Positions 34,925 through 44,491 are shown, counted from the stretch's first letter. The stretch: 64,000 nucleotides of DNA from Lewinellaceae bacterium (GCA_020636105.1 JACJYL010000001.1:682001-746000); one strand, 5' to 3'. The notes: generated from the sequence alone by a model not told the origin. Program-made: numbers and translations.

Positions 34925-37753
34925 ATGAAATTTTTTTTAAACAATCTCCTATTCAGTGCCCTGCTGCTGGTTTGGTTGCCAATATTATCGAATGGCCAGA
35001 TAACTACAATTGAAGGGGTTATCGTGGACGAAGATCTTGGAGAACCGCTGATCAATGCCTCCGTATTGGTCAAAGGCACAACAGATGGCACCATTGCCGA
35101 TTTTGATGGTTATTTCCTGGTCAAAACAGATCAGCCACTCCCCGTGACCCTTGTTGTTTCTTTCATTGGGTATTCCACCAAAGAAGTAGAAGTGACTTCG
35201 GCAGAAGGCAGAATCCGTATTAACCTGGGGTCAGATGCCGTTACCATTGCTGCCGTAGAGATTAAAGGACGCAGGATTTCTGAAAAGCAGCAGCAGGCAG
35301 CACTCACCGTCGAAACCCTTGATGGCATCGGGATAAAAGAAACACCTTCCGCCAATTTTTACGATGGTCTGGGTTCATTGAAAGATGTGGATCTCACCGC
35401 GGCCAGCCTGGGATTCAAAATCATTAATACCAGGGGATTTAACAGCACAAGCCCTGTAAGATCCCTTCAGATTATTGACGGGGTGGACAACCAATCCCCG
35501 GGATTGAATTTTTCTCTGGGCAATTTCCTGGGAGCCTCTGAGCTGGATGTCAACAGGGTTAACCTGGTCATCGGCGCAAGTTCGGCCTTTTATGGCCCCA
35601 ATGCCTTCAACGGGGTGCTTTCCATGGAAACCAAAAATCCATTCGTCCATAAAGGACTTTCGGCCATGGCCAAAGGAGGTGAAAGAAGTTTGTTCGAAGG
35701 AGGCTTTCGTTACGGGGATGCTCTTCGCAACAGCAACGGCGATGCTTTTATGGCTTTTAAACTGAATTTCTTCTATTTTTCTGCCAATGACTGGGAAGCT
35801 GACAATTACGACCCCGTTTATGATACCCGCACAGACCGAAGTAACCCAGGTGGATACGACGCGGTGAACATTTACGGTGATGAATACAGTGGTTCCAGCG
35901 ATTATTCCAAAGTGCTTGCTTCTCCCGGTCTGGGCATCATTCACCGTCGCGGGTATAAGGAAAGTGACCTGGTGGATTACGATTCAAAGAATATGAAAAT
36001 GGGCGCAGCAGTTCATTTTCGTTTGCAACCCGGAAGGGAATTTGATTCACCGGAACTGATATTGGCGAGTAATTACAGCACCGGAACCACTGTTTACCAG
36101 GGCGATAACCGATTCAGTCTGAAAAATATCCAATTCTTCCAGCACCGGATAGAAATACAAAAACGCGATCATTATTTCCTGCGCCTTTATGCCACCCATG
36201 AAGATGCAGGGGATTCTTATGATCCCTACTTCACGGCACTCTTATTACAGCAGGATGCAAAACTTGACCGATATTGGCGTTCCGCTTATAAGAACTATTG
36301 GGATGTTAACATAGTTCCCAAGATAAAAGGTACAGAAGGATATCCCAATCCACTGGATTACCTCGGCATGCCTGCTGAATTTAATGCGGCTACGTCTGCC
36401 TTTCTCCATAGCCCGGGCATGCAGGATTCATTATTCATTTGGCATGCACAGGCCCAGCAGGTGGCTAATCAGGATGACCCCATCAACAATCAGGGGGCTT
36501 TTTATGCACCGGGCACCCCTGAATTTGACGCCAAATTCCAGGACATCACCAGTAAGGTTTCATTCACAGAAGGGGGCACCAAGTTTTATGACAAATCCGC
36601 CCTGCTTCATGCGCATGGAGAATACCGGTTTAATGATCTTGTAGCAGGCGACGGCATTTCCGATCTTGACCTCGTTATGGGAGCCAATTACCGGATGTAT
36701 CTTCCGGATTCCCAGGGTTCTCTACTGCTCGATACTTTCGGCAGGGATATCAAGACTTATGAATATGGAATTTATGGCGGCGGAACCCTTGAAGTGAGTC
36801 ATAAACTAAAAATAAACGCCTCATTAAGAGCAGATAAAAACCAAAATTTCGACCTGCTTTTTTCTCCGGCGGCTTCTATGGTGTTTACGCCAAAGCCCAA
36901 CCAAACCATGAGGTTATCTTTTTCCTCGGCTATCAGGAATCCCACCCTTAACGACCAATACCTTTTTTACAACGTAGGAAGAGCTATTCTTATAGGCAAC
37001 CTTGACGGCTTTACAAACCTAATCACGGTTGAGTCGCTCATTGAATATCTCAATACCAATGACTCGGAAAAACTGGTTTATTACGATGTAGATCCTATTC
37101 GGCCCGAAAAGGTAAAAACAGTGGAAGTCGGATACAGAACCACCATTTTTAACCAGTTTTATGCCGATGCCACCTACTATTTCAGTTTTTATGAGGATTT
37201 TATCGGGTATAACCTGGGAGTGGATGCCCGATTTGATCAGCTCACCGGACTACCTACTGCTATCCAGGCCTATCGGGTAGCTGCCAACGCTGTTGATAAG
37301 GTAACCACACAGGGCTTTTCTATTGGATTGAACTTTTATTTCTGGAACAATTATGTCGTCAATGCCAATTATTCCTGGAACAAACTGAATACAAATTCTG
37401 ACGATCCGATCATTCCGGCTTTCAACACCCCCGAAAACAAATACAACCTGGGACTCTCGGGAAGAGACATCAATTTAGCCATTGGAGGCCTCAGAATAAA
37501 AAACCTGGGCTTCAATATTAACTATAAATGGATAGATAATTTTATATTTGAAGGTTCTCCCCAGTTTACCGGGAAAATTCCCGCTTATTCCCTACTCGAT
37601 GCACAAATAAATATCAATTCGAAAAAACTGAACAGCACCTTTAAATTAGGGGCTTCCAATTTACTCAACGTCCAGACTTTTCAGGCTTATGGCGGGCCGA
37701 GAATCGGAAGGTTACTCTATTTTTCTGTACTTTATGAATTTAAAAAACAATAA
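34925..37753 (+). CDS. TonB-dependent receptor with CarboxypepD_reg-like domain
   Basis: 942 residues. Signal peptide 1-24, carboxypeptidase-regulatory-like domain (about 28-112; IEGVIVDEDLGEPLINASVLVKGT split as GVIVDEDLGEPL and NASVLVKGTTDGT), plug domain (about 120-235; RGFNSTSPVRSLQIIDGVDN, SSAFYGPNAFNGVLSM) and an outer-membrane beta barrel ending in aromatic F (YFSVLYEFKKQ). It imports a ligand across the outer membrane using TonB energy. There is no SusD partner, so it is not a standard glycan-utilisation pair. A secreted hydrolase-like protein starts 45 bp downstream and is probably co-transcribed. Confidence 0.92.
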   Translation: MKFFLNNLLFSALLLVWLPILSNGQITTIEGVIVDEDLGEPLINASVLVKGTTDGTIADFDGYFLVKTDQPLPVTLVVSFIGYSTKEVEVTSAEGRIRINLGSDAVTIAAVEIKGRRISEKQQQAALTVETLDGIGIKETPSANFYDGLGSLKDVDLTAASLGFKIINTRGFNSTSPVRSLQIIDGVDNQSPGLNFSLGNFLGASELDVNRVNLVIGASSAFYGPNAFNGVLSMETKNPFVHKGLSAMAKGGERSLFEGGFRYGDALRNSNGDAFMAFKLNFFYFSANDWEADNYDPVYDTRTDRSNPGGYDAVNIYGDEYSGSSDYSKVLASPGLGIIHRRGYKESDLVDYDSKNMKMGAAVHFRLQPGREFDSPELILASNYSTGTTVYQGDNRFSLKNIQFFQHRIEIQKRDHYFLRLYATHEDAGDSYDPYFTALLLQQDAKLDRYWRSAYKNYWDVNIVPKIKGTEGYPNPLDYLGMPAEFNAATSAFLHSPGMQDSLFIWHAQAQQVANQDDPINNQGAFYAPGTPEFDAKFQDITSKVSFTEGGTKFYDKSALLHAHGEYRFNDLVAGDGISDLDLVMGANYRMYLPDSQGSLLLDTFGRDIKTYEYGIYGGGTLEVSHKLKINASLRADKNQNFDLLFSPAASMVFTPKPNQTMRLSFSSAIRNPTLNDQYLFYNVGRAILIGNLDGFTNLITVESLIEYLNTNDSEKLVYYDVDPIRPEKVKTVEVGYRTTIFNQFYADATYYFSFYEDFIGYNLGVDARFDQLTGLPTAIQAYRVAANAVDKVTTQGFSIGLNFYFWNNYVVNANYSWNKLNTNSDDPIIPAFNTPENKYNLGLSGRDINLAIGGLRIKNLGFNINYKWIDNFIFEGSPQFTGKIPAYSLLDAQININSKKLNSTFKLGASNLLNVQTFQAYGGPRIGRLLYFSVLYEFKKQ

Positions 37754-37798
37754 TTTTTTAGTTACAACTTAATCTTACTTATCAAAAAAACGAAGTTT

Positions 37799-39373
37799 AT
37801 GAAAAAATTCAACAATCTTTTATTTTTATTATTTGTCTTTGCCTTCATTCATTTGAATGCCCAGGATACACGGTACATTGACCCAATCTTCAGTAGTGTA
37901 TCTGTCGAGTCCAATGTCACGTATGCCACTAATATTTCGATTTTGACAGGTGCTCCGGCAGCGACAAACCTTCTTATGGATGTGTACACACCAGACGGAG
38001 ATGATGTGACTTCACGTCCTGTGTTTGTCGTCATCCACACAGGAAGCTTTCTGCCACAGTATTTCAACGGACAGGTGACCGGTTCCCGATTAGATTCTGC
38101 AGTGGTAAATACTTGTAAAAGACTTGCCTCAAGAGGTTATGTAGCCGTTGCTGCAACCTACCGCCAGGGATGGTTACCTTTGGCTGAAGATCAAAATGTT
38201 CGGACCAGCACACTGCTCCACGCTGCTTACAGAGGGATTCAGGATATTTACAGTTGTGTTCGCTATCTGCGTTATACAGTAGCCGAAAATGACAATCCAT
38301 ACGGAATTGATCCTGATAAGATTGGTGCATTCGGGTTGGGTACCGGAGGATATATTTCTTTTGGCGTAGGATATCTCGACAGATATGAAGAAACGGTCGT
38401 TGATAAATTTATCGACACCGAAACGCTTACTCCTTATATCAATCCTGCGGTTGACGGTGATCCATTGGGATTGGATACGGCTATTTTAAATATGGTCAAT
38501 TATCCCGACTATGATTCAAAAGTTTCTTTCGTGGTAAACTTAGGAGGTGCCATGGGGGATATTTCATGGTTGGAAGGTAATGATGACGAACCTGCTGCGG
38601 TAGGTTTCCACGTGGTGAGTGATCCATTCGCACCTTATGCAAATGGTCCGGTAATTGTTCCTACCACCGGAGATTTTGTCGTCAACGTATCCGGAACCTG
38701 GACGGTGATCAATGAAAATAATTTGTCGGGGCAAAACGATATTCTGGCGCCGGTGAACGCTCTTGACAATCCACTCAACCAGATCGTCAATTTCTACAAA
38801 ACCCAGCAAATTCAATACGGTGGTGAAACCATCACCCTTGCCGTGGACAATATTTACCCGTTTATTATGCCTGGTTACCAGGGCAGCCCATGGGATTGGT
38901 GGGATAAGCCAACGCTTGATGTGCTGATTCCTCAAATCAATGCATTGTTCGGTCAAAACTTTAGTGCAGATCAACTCCATAACGACGGACTGATTACGAG
39001 CCCGAATATGGGGCCAGAACAAGGCAATGCTTATCTGGACACCGCTTTCATGTATATGTTGCCACGTGCCTGTAATGCTTTTGAATTGGGTGAATGCATG
39101 ACGGTAAGTGTTGCGAATCCGATAGACAGTAAACTGGTAGACTTTAAGGCTATGCCTATCCCGGCAGACCAATACATCACATTGGAAAGCAAAGAAACTT
39201 CTCCAATGCTGAACGTTTATCTTTTTGATGTAAACGGTAAAGTGATCCGTTCTTATACCAAGATCGATCAGAGCCAGCTTACCATTCAAAGAGAAAATCT
39301 GCCTTCAGGCGTTTATTTTGTAAAAGTAAAATTCAAGGAAGGATGGTTATCTGACCAGGTGATGTTCAAGTAA
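37799..39373 (+). CDS. T9SS-secreted alpha/beta-hydrolase-like protein, nucleophile apparently lost
   Basis: 524 residues. Signal peptide 1-21 (HLNAQ). The hydrolase fold is clear: LLMDVYTPDG...RPVFVVIHTGSF (about 58-83), RLASRGYVAVAATYRQG (about 108-124) and a nucleophile elbow after DPDKIGAF reading GLGTGG (179-184). In esterases this is GxSxG; here Gly181 stands at the serine. A T9SS type A domain ends it (about 445-524; AMPIPADQYITL, then GVYFVKVKF). It is probably a binding protein or a pseudo-enzyme exposed at the surface, perhaps serving the TonB receptor encoded just upstream (inference from the 45-bp gap). It ends at a good terminator. Confidence 0.75.
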   Translation: MKKFNNLLFLLFVFAFIHLNAQDTRYIDPIFSSVSVESNVTYATNISILTGAPAATNLLMDVYTPDGDDVTSRPVFVVIHTGSFLPQYFNGQVTGSRLDSAVVNTCKRLASRGYVAVAATYRQGWLPLAEDQNVRTSTLLHAAYRGIQDIYSCVRYLRYTVAENDNPYGIDPDKIGAFGLGTGGYISFGVGYLDRYEETVVDKFIDTETLTPYINPAVDGDPLGLDTAILNMVNYPDYDSKVSFVVNLGGAMGDISWLEGNDDEPAAVGFHVVSDPFAPYANGPVIVPTTGDFVVNVSGTWTVINENNLSGQNDILAPVNALDNPLNQIVNFYKTQQIQYGGETITLAVDNIYPFIMPGYQGSPWDWWDKPTLDVLIPQINALFGQNFSADQLHNDGLITSPNMGPEQGNAYLDTAFMYMLPRACNAFELGECMTVSVANPIDSKLVDFKAMPIPADQYITLESKETSPMLNVYLFDVNGKVIRSYTKIDQSQLTIQRENLPSGVYFVKVKFKEGWLSDQVMFK

Positions 39374-39396
39374 TTTTTTCCTTTAGCATAAAGATT

Positions 39397-39437
39397 AAGC
39401 CACAAATGCCGGATGAGGTGTTTGTGGCTTTTTATTT
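39397..39437 (+). terminator. Rho-independent terminator of the receptor/hydrolase operon
   Basis: AAGCCACAAA (from 39397) pairs with TTTGTGGCTT (to 39430), followed by TTTATTT. It begins 23 bp after the stop codon. Confidence 0.85.
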
Positions 39438-39621
39438 CTAAAACAGCTAATATAGGACCGTTTAAAGGCAAAGGCCGCCAAGTTAGCGCAAGGTGCGCCA
39501 TGCAATTTTTGATTATTCAATGGTAATTGCTTGACCGGGAATTTTCAGCACACTCAAGGGGTGAAAAAAATCATTTTTACAGAACCATATTGTTTGTATC
39601 TTCCGGCTGAAATGAAACATC

Positions 39622-40071
39622 ATGCCCTATTCAAAATCAATTCTGGTCACCCTCCTGCTGACGGGTCTTTTGGCCTGTATCAAACCAACACCCATCGACA
39701 AAAACATTCCGGATACTTCCAGCTGGATCGTGCATTGCGAAACCATTAAAAAAGAACTTTTGGACCATGCCCCGTCCGAACCCTATACGGAAGTGCTTTC
39801 TTCCGAGATCAACCGCTTATTGAAACGATTGCCCCCCTACCCGACCGATACAGATCCGACGGGTCACCTGGAGAATCTCAAAGCTTTTGTAGCCGAATTA
39901 AATTTACAGTGTGAAGCTGTTTTTGAAATGGAGCTGGGATGTTATGCCTGCCTGGAGCCGGGGAATACAGCATCTATGGTCTATTATAAAACTTCAGAGA
40001 TATCCGACCCTGTTATTTTAAAAATTATCACGCCGGCGGGCAAACCAATGCGGTTGGCGAAGAATGATTGA
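39622..40071 (+). CDS. Small lipoprotein of unknown function
   Basis: 149 residues. Lipoprotein signal MPYSKSILVTLLLTGLLAC with lipobox LLAC (Cys 19). The mature part is helical in the middle (KAFVAELNLQCEAVFEMELGCYACLEP) with four further cysteines, two in CYAC. The end (VYYKTSEISDPVILKIITPAG) is beta-rich. I do not recognise a family. An R element starts 10 bp after the stop codon. Confidence 0.65.
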   Translation: MPYSKSILVTLLLTGLLACIKPTPIDKNIPDTSSWIVHCETIKKELLDHAPSEPYTEVLSSEINRLLKRLPPYPTDTDPTGHLENLKAFVAELNLQCEAVFEMELGCYACLEPGNTASMVYYKTSEISDPVILKIITPAGKPMRLAKND

Positions 40072-40080
40072 AATTGATCA

Positions 40081-40250
40081 GAGGCCAGGCTTTTTGATTT
40101 CTTCATTGTCTGTGTATTTTTAACACCCGGACCTGTCTGCTGTCGCAGAAAGGCAGGCTGTAAGTCCTGCCTACATAACCCGCTTAAGCGAAAACGCTTA
40201 CCGATCGACCTTTTTTTATTTTTTTGTCGACATGCTTCGGCCATCAGGGG
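40081..40250. repeat. R element 2
   Basis: Contains the right half of the first hairpin (GGCCAGGCTTTTT), CATTGTCTGTGTATTTTT, a GCAGGCTGTAAGTCCTGC hairpin, CCCGCTTAAGCGAAAACGCTT, then CGATCGACC-(T-rich)-GTCGACATGC, ending TTCGGCCATCAGGGG. Here its tail runs into the 5' end of a truncated T9SS cargo frame instead of a partner gene. Confidence 0.8.
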
Positions 40251-40266
40251 TCCTGAAGTCTGTGGT

Positions 40267-41325
40267 ATGAGTGATTGTCCATTCATGTTTATTACTTACC
40301 CATCGATTGGAGAATTGACCGTTAAAATCGCAGAAGGAGAAACTTTGACAACTTTGTATCCACAAATCAGTAAATGGACAGCTCAAAATACTCTATATAA
40401 TTCCTTAGAGAACAATCCAGGGTTATTGGGGCAAAACACTTCTGTAGATAATTTCTATGGCGCTACAGCTGTTACAGAAATTCATGATTTTTATGCTGTA
40501 AAAAGTGATATTACTAATGCCTGGACAGGATTATCTGCCGAGTTGGACAATTTGGCACTTCACAGCAGCCAGCTTGCGGCTTATTTAGATACACTTCTTG
40601 ATGTAGATGCATTAATTGCGATTAACCCAACAACTGCTTTATTGCAACAAAGGGAGAATTTGATTTTGAATATTGAGACAGAAAGTGGTAATATTGAAAC
40701 CATTTTGACAACTCTGGCATCAGCAAGAAAGGTAAAAGTAACTGTTACAAAGCAAAATAATACTGCTGTTTATACCAATACTGTTTTTGAAGATAACCAG
40801 CGTACTGTAAATGATATTTATTTAAACACAATAGCTTCTACAGAAGATGTTACAGTTTCAGAAACCCAAGCTGCAATTTTGGAATATATTGCAGGACAAT
40901 GCCCATTAACAGGCGGTAATGCAGTATTTCAGGCCAGGGCTTTATATGCATTAGTTTCCGAAAAAGATTTTGATGATGAAATATTGTGTGGTGGAAATGC
41001 CCCAATGGAGGCTTTTATTGGATATGACGAAGAAGTTTCTATTTTCCCCGAGGATTCGAAGGAGGAAATTGAATCAGTGCAATCGTTTTTAGTCTATCCG
41101 AATCCGGCCAATGATGAAATCATTATTGAATTTTCATTAGATTCAAAACCAAAGTTGATTGTATTATTTGATGCTTTTGGAAAACAGGTTTATAAGATTA
41201 TTCCTGATGAATCCGGTAGTCACATAATCAATACTTCTGATGTTAATAGTGGAATATATTTCCTGAAATTGTTTATCGAAGGCAAGCGAACGGACTTCAC
41301 AAAGAAAATTATCATTACACATTAA
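40267..41325 (+). pseudogene. C-terminal fragment of a T9SS cargo protein
   Basis: 352 residues with a T9SS type A sorting domain (about 275-352; LVYPNPANDEIII, then GIYFLKLF) but no signal peptide, so as written it could not be exported. The rest is helical with Thr/Asn-rich parts (NLILNIETESGNIETIL) and a QCPLTGGNAVFQARALYALV segment that I associate from memory with ends of very large Saprospiraceae surface proteins. The frame continues upstream without a stop into the R element, so the gene was cut by, or rejoined at, that repeat. The ATG at 40267 may never be used. It ends at a perfect terminator. Confidence 0.65.
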
Positions 41326-41340
41326 TAAATTTCAAAATTA

Positions 41341-41370
41341 GAACCGGGAGAAAATTCTCCCGGTTCTTTT
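41341..41370 (+). terminator. Rho-independent terminator
   Basis: GAACCGGGAGAA pairs with TTCTCCCGGTTC and is followed by TTTT. It begins 15 bp after the stop of the truncated cargo gene. Confidence 0.9.
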
Positions 41371-41381
41371 AACTTTCATTT

Positions 41382-43148
41382 ATGAGTAGGCAGTTAATAA
41401 TCCTGATTATTTTTTTCGCAAACCAGGCTATAGGGCAAGTCCCTTTTTTAGAAGAAAAAAGAGACTTCATCTGGTTAACAGGTTATGATGATACCTTCCC
41501 CCCCTTTGGCGGTACCGTCATTAATTTTAATAATGATACAGTTTTAGTTCAATATGAATACCGCGAGATGAATTTTGATGTAACAAATTCCAGCATCTGT
41601 AGCACAGAGGGTGAATTGTTATTTTATACTAATGGCATTTATATTGCTGATCAAGAAGGAGAGTTAATGGAAAATGGAGATAGTTTAAATCCCGATCCAT
41701 ATACTTTGAGTTGGGCTGAAAATGGACTAATACTCCCCCAAGGTGCATTAAGCATTCCAAAACCAAATCACCCGGATATATATTATTTATTTCATGAATC
41801 ACTTTCATTCGAAGTAATCCCAGACGGTCCCATTGCAAAACCATTATATTTTTATTATTCATTAATTGATATGAATGAAAACAACGGCTTGGGGAAAGTC
41901 CTTGAAAAGAATGTACCTCTGATACAAGATACCTTAGATCTTGGAAAAATAACATCCTCCCGTCATGCCAACGGAAGAGATTGGTGGATCATATTTGGAG
42001 AATTTAATAAACAGAGTTTTTATATATTTTTATTGAGCCCAAATGGGATTGAACCATATGATCACCAATTATTACCTAATGCCGATAATTATTTTTCTGG
42101 TTTAGGTCAAGCTGTATTTACACCTGATGGTACTAAATATGTAAGATTAAATCTACATAACCTATATACTGACCAATTCATTGACATCTTTGATTTCGAC
42201 CGTTGCACGGGTGAATTCTCAAACCCAATCCAAATCACCTACATTGACACAGCTTATGCAGGAGGAGTTGCTATTTCTCCTAATAACCAATATTTGTATG
42301 TGTCTTCTTTTAAGTACATATATCAGTATGATCTGGAAGCAAATGATATCGAAGCCAGTAAGCAAATAGTAGCTATCCTTGATGGATTCCAATCCGAATC
42401 ATTTGGCTTGTACACAACTTTTTTCCTGGCTCAACTGGCTCCGGACAACAAGATTTATATCAATGCTAATAATTCGGTGGAATATATGCATATCATTCAT
42501 AATCCCAATGCTGGCGGGGAAGATTGTCAGATAGAACAACACGGATTAGTGCTATCGACCTTAAACAGTTTTTCGATGCCTAACAATCCCTATTTCCGTC
42601 TCGGGCCTCTTGACGGCAGTCCGTGTGATACCCTGGGGCTGGATAACCACCCCAAAGCAGATTTCTATCACATAGTCAGTGATACCCTGGCTTCCTTCTG
42701 GGATTACTCCTTGTTTGCACCTACAGAATGGAAATGGGATTTTGGAGATGGAAGTGAGCTTAGTTATGAACAAAACCCTCAGCATATTTATGCCCAAAGC
42801 GGCATTTATGAGGTTTGTCTGACCGTCAGCAATGACAATGCAAGTGATACCCATTGTGAGTGGGTAGAGATCATTATTACCGATACTCAGGTCCCTGACA
42901 GCCCTGTCAAAAATCCACGTCTGTTTCCCAATCCGGTAGGGGATTATTTTTATTTTTCTTATCATTCTGATAAAACCGGGAGTTGTACACTATATGATGC
43001 TTTGGGACGGGCGGTTCTACAACGGCCTCTGCTATCCGGTAATGTCACCCAGGCATGGGATGCCCATAGGCTTGCAGCAGGGGTTTATTATTTGATGATT
43101 GAGGTGGAGGGGCAGGTGGTGTTTTCGGAGAAGGTGATGAAGTTGTAG
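41382..43148 (+). CDS. T9SS-secreted PKD-domain protein with beta-propeller-like N-terminal part
   Basis: 588 residues. Signal peptide 1-18 (NQAIGQ). Residues about 20-400 contain repeated beta segments such as FTPDGTKYVRLNL and ISPNNQYLYVSS, typical of WD40/YVTN-like propellers. A PKD domain follows (about 425-500; WKWDFGDGSELSYEQNPQHIY, here WKWDFGDG and QNPQHIYAQSG) and a T9SS type A domain (about 508-588; LFPNPVGDYFYF, then GVYYLMIEV). The family is the 'PKD domain protein with gliding-associated propeller' type common in Saprospiraceae; the function is unknown. It marks the left border of the RHS-cassette region. Confidence 0.82.
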   Translation: MSRQLIILIIFFANQAIGQVPFLEEKRDFIWLTGYDDTFPPFGGTVINFNNDTVLVQYEYREMNFDVTNSSICSTEGELLFYTNGIYIADQEGELMENGDSLNPDPYTLSWAENGLILPQGALSIPKPNHPDIYYLFHESLSFEVIPDGPIAKPLYFYYSLIDMNENNGLGKVLEKNVPLIQDTLDLGKITSSRHANGRDWWIIFGEFNKQSFYIFLLSPNGIEPYDHQLLPNADNYFSGLGQAVFTPDGTKYVRLNLHNLYTDQFIDIFDFDRCTGEFSNPIQITYIDTAYAGGVAISPNNQYLYVSSFKYIYQYDLEANDIEASKQIVAILDGFQSESFGLYTTFFLAQLAPDNKIYINANNSVEYMHIIHNPNAGGEDCQIEQHGLVLSTLNSFSMPNNPYFRLGPLDGSPCDTLGLDNHPKADFYHIVSDTLASFWDYSLFAPTEWKWDFGDGSELSYEQNPQHIYAQSGIYEVCLTVSNDNASDTHCEWVEIIITDTQVPDSPVKNPRLFPNPVGDYFYFSYHSDKTGSCTLYDALGRAVLQRPLLSGNVTQAWDAHRLAAGVYYLMIEVEGQVVFSEKVMKL

Positions 43149-43436
43149 GTGAGTCACAAACTAACTTTCTTTTTTTATCTCATAATATGTGAATTGATTC
43201 CAAAAGATCATTAATAGGAATAAGCGCTATATTTTTCCCAGAGAGGGTGTTTCAATAACAACTGACTATTGAGATTAGTCTTCAGTTGCTCGCTTCGTTC
43301 AGGTTTCAAACACATTCTATTTTAGGGTGCTTGAAGAATATGCACTTTCATGGTTGCGTTGCATAGTTGTTACTTTTGCTTTAAGAGCAAAAGACTAATA
43401 AATCCAGCCTATCCGGAGGAATTAAAGACTTTATGG

Positions 43437-43694
43437 GATGGTCGCAGCCTGCCTGGTGACGCAAGAGACAGGCTTTCAGCTTCGACCCTATACGCTCATC
43501 ATATCACCCGATCAAAAATAACCCATTCCTTTTCACAAATCAATATATCCGATAGGGAAAAAGCCCGGCGCGGCCAGGCTTTTTGTTTTTTCATTTTCTG
43601 TGTATTTTCCTAAGGCCCAGGTTTACCTGGCTTTAGACAGGCTGTAAGCCTTACAGGCATATTCCGGTCAAAGCTTTAAGCCTTGACCATCGAC
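43437..43694. repeat. 258-bp direct repeat, left copy
   Basis: Matches 45571-45828 with two mismatches and no gap. It contains a piece of RHS-array sequence (GGTCGCAGCC...ATATCACCCG) and the first two thirds of an R element. Confidence 0.93.
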
Positions 43695-43756
43695 CTTTTT
43701 TATTTTTTGCCGACATGCTTCGGCCATCAGGGTGCGGCATGCTTCGGGCATCAGGA
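43557..43756. repeat. R element 3 with a doubled tail
   Basis: Full form: AAAAAGCC...GGCTTTTT hairpin, TCTGTGTATTTTCC, CCAGGTTTACCTGG palindrome, CAGGCTGTAAGCCT, GGTCAAAGCTTTAAGCCTTGACC (stem GGTCAA/TTGACC), ATCGACC, T-rich loop, GCCGACATGCTTCGGCCATCAGG, then a second tail CGGCATGCTTCGGGCATCAGG. The tail supplies the TGA that ends the partner gene at 43751. Confidence 0.82.
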
Positions 43757-44095
43757 GGTTCCCCTTTTTTTGAAGGAAAAATCAAAGAATGCTATTAATA
43801 CAATAATTACTAGCAAAACAAATTTTTCAAGCTGAAATTTATGCTCTAAAAATCCTCTAAAAAGGTGTATCCCCAAAAGAAATACTACAGGTAAACCTAT
43901 CCCAAACTTTCCTTCTCGAATAGATTTGAAAAGAGCTTTTTCACTTTTATGCCAATGAAGAAAATAATAGATTGTCAAAGTTACAAGTAATATTATTTGG
44001 TAATTTAAGTATTTTTGAGTTAAATAAAGTTCTGAATACATGAAAAACGGAATTACAACACAAATTCCAATCAATGTTCCTTTTATTACATTCAC
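43751..44095 (-). CDS. Small four-span membrane protein, candidate RHS partner
   Basis: 114 residues with four membrane segments (about 5-24, 32-48, 66-84, 90-107) and a basic end (FKKRGTS). I recognise no family. It follows the degraded tip fragment at 44157-44303 by 61 bp on the same strand. The stop codon TGA lies inside the tail of R element 3, so the last one or two residues may not be original. The role as membrane immunity protein is inferred from position and topology. Confidence 0.55.
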   Translation of the reverse strand: MNVIKGTLIGICVVIPFFMYSELYLTQKYLNYQIILLVTLTIYYFLHWHKSEKALFKSIREGKFGIGLPVVFLLGIHLFRGFLEHKFQLEKFVLLVIIVLIAFFDFSFKKRGTS

Positions 44096-44156
44096 TTTTT
44101 AACGAATTAAAATATAAGTAGAATAGACAATTTCTTGCTTAAAAACTTATTATTTA

Positions 44157-44303
44157 TTACCTAAAAGTCTCTTTCTTTTGATCTAAAACCAATCTTGTAT
44201 TTTCAGGTTTAACCCATGGACCTGTTTTATTTGTCAAGTAATCCATTGTTAAACCAACCGCTATCCCAGTTTTAGGATTCTTAGTTAATAATGTTGTAAG
44301 AAC
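44157..44303 (-). pseudogene. C-terminal fragment of an RHS-type tip
   Basis: On the minus strand 48 codons read through to a TAA. The peptide starts VLTTLLTKNPKTGIAVGL and ends RLVLDQKKETFR, with DYLTNKTGPWVKPEN between. It has no start codon and is cut exactly where R element 4 begins. The pattern 'tip end, small membrane gene, R element' is the same as for the intact tip at 46612. I cannot name the tip family. Confidence 0.6.
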
Positions 44304-44305
44304 CC

Positions 44306-44353
44306 CGATCGACCTTTTTTATTTTTTGGTCGATATGCTTCGCCCATCAGGGG
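44306..44353. repeat. R element 4, tail part only
   Basis: CGATCGACC, T-rich loop, GGTCGATATGCTTCGCCCATCAGGGG (stem ATCGACC/GGTCGAT). The front hairpins are missing. It abuts the truncated tip at 44303. Confidence 0.8.
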
Positions 44354-44491
44354 ACAGCCGCTTGATCTTTCTTTCATTGTCTGTGTATTCAATACCGCCC
44401 GGACTACAAGTCCTGTATGCATAGCCCGTTTAAGCGTGAACGCCTAAATGATCGACTTTTAATTTTTTGGGCGATTCGCTTCGGCTATCAG
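44354..44491. repeat. R element 5, diverged
   Basis: TTCATTGTCTGTGTATTC, a GGACTACAAGTCC hairpin, GCATAGCCCGTTTAAGCG, TGATCGAC, A/T-rich loop, GGGCGATTCGCTTCGGCTATCAGG. It follows R4 directly, forming a tandem pair between two partner/tip sets. Confidence 0.75.
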
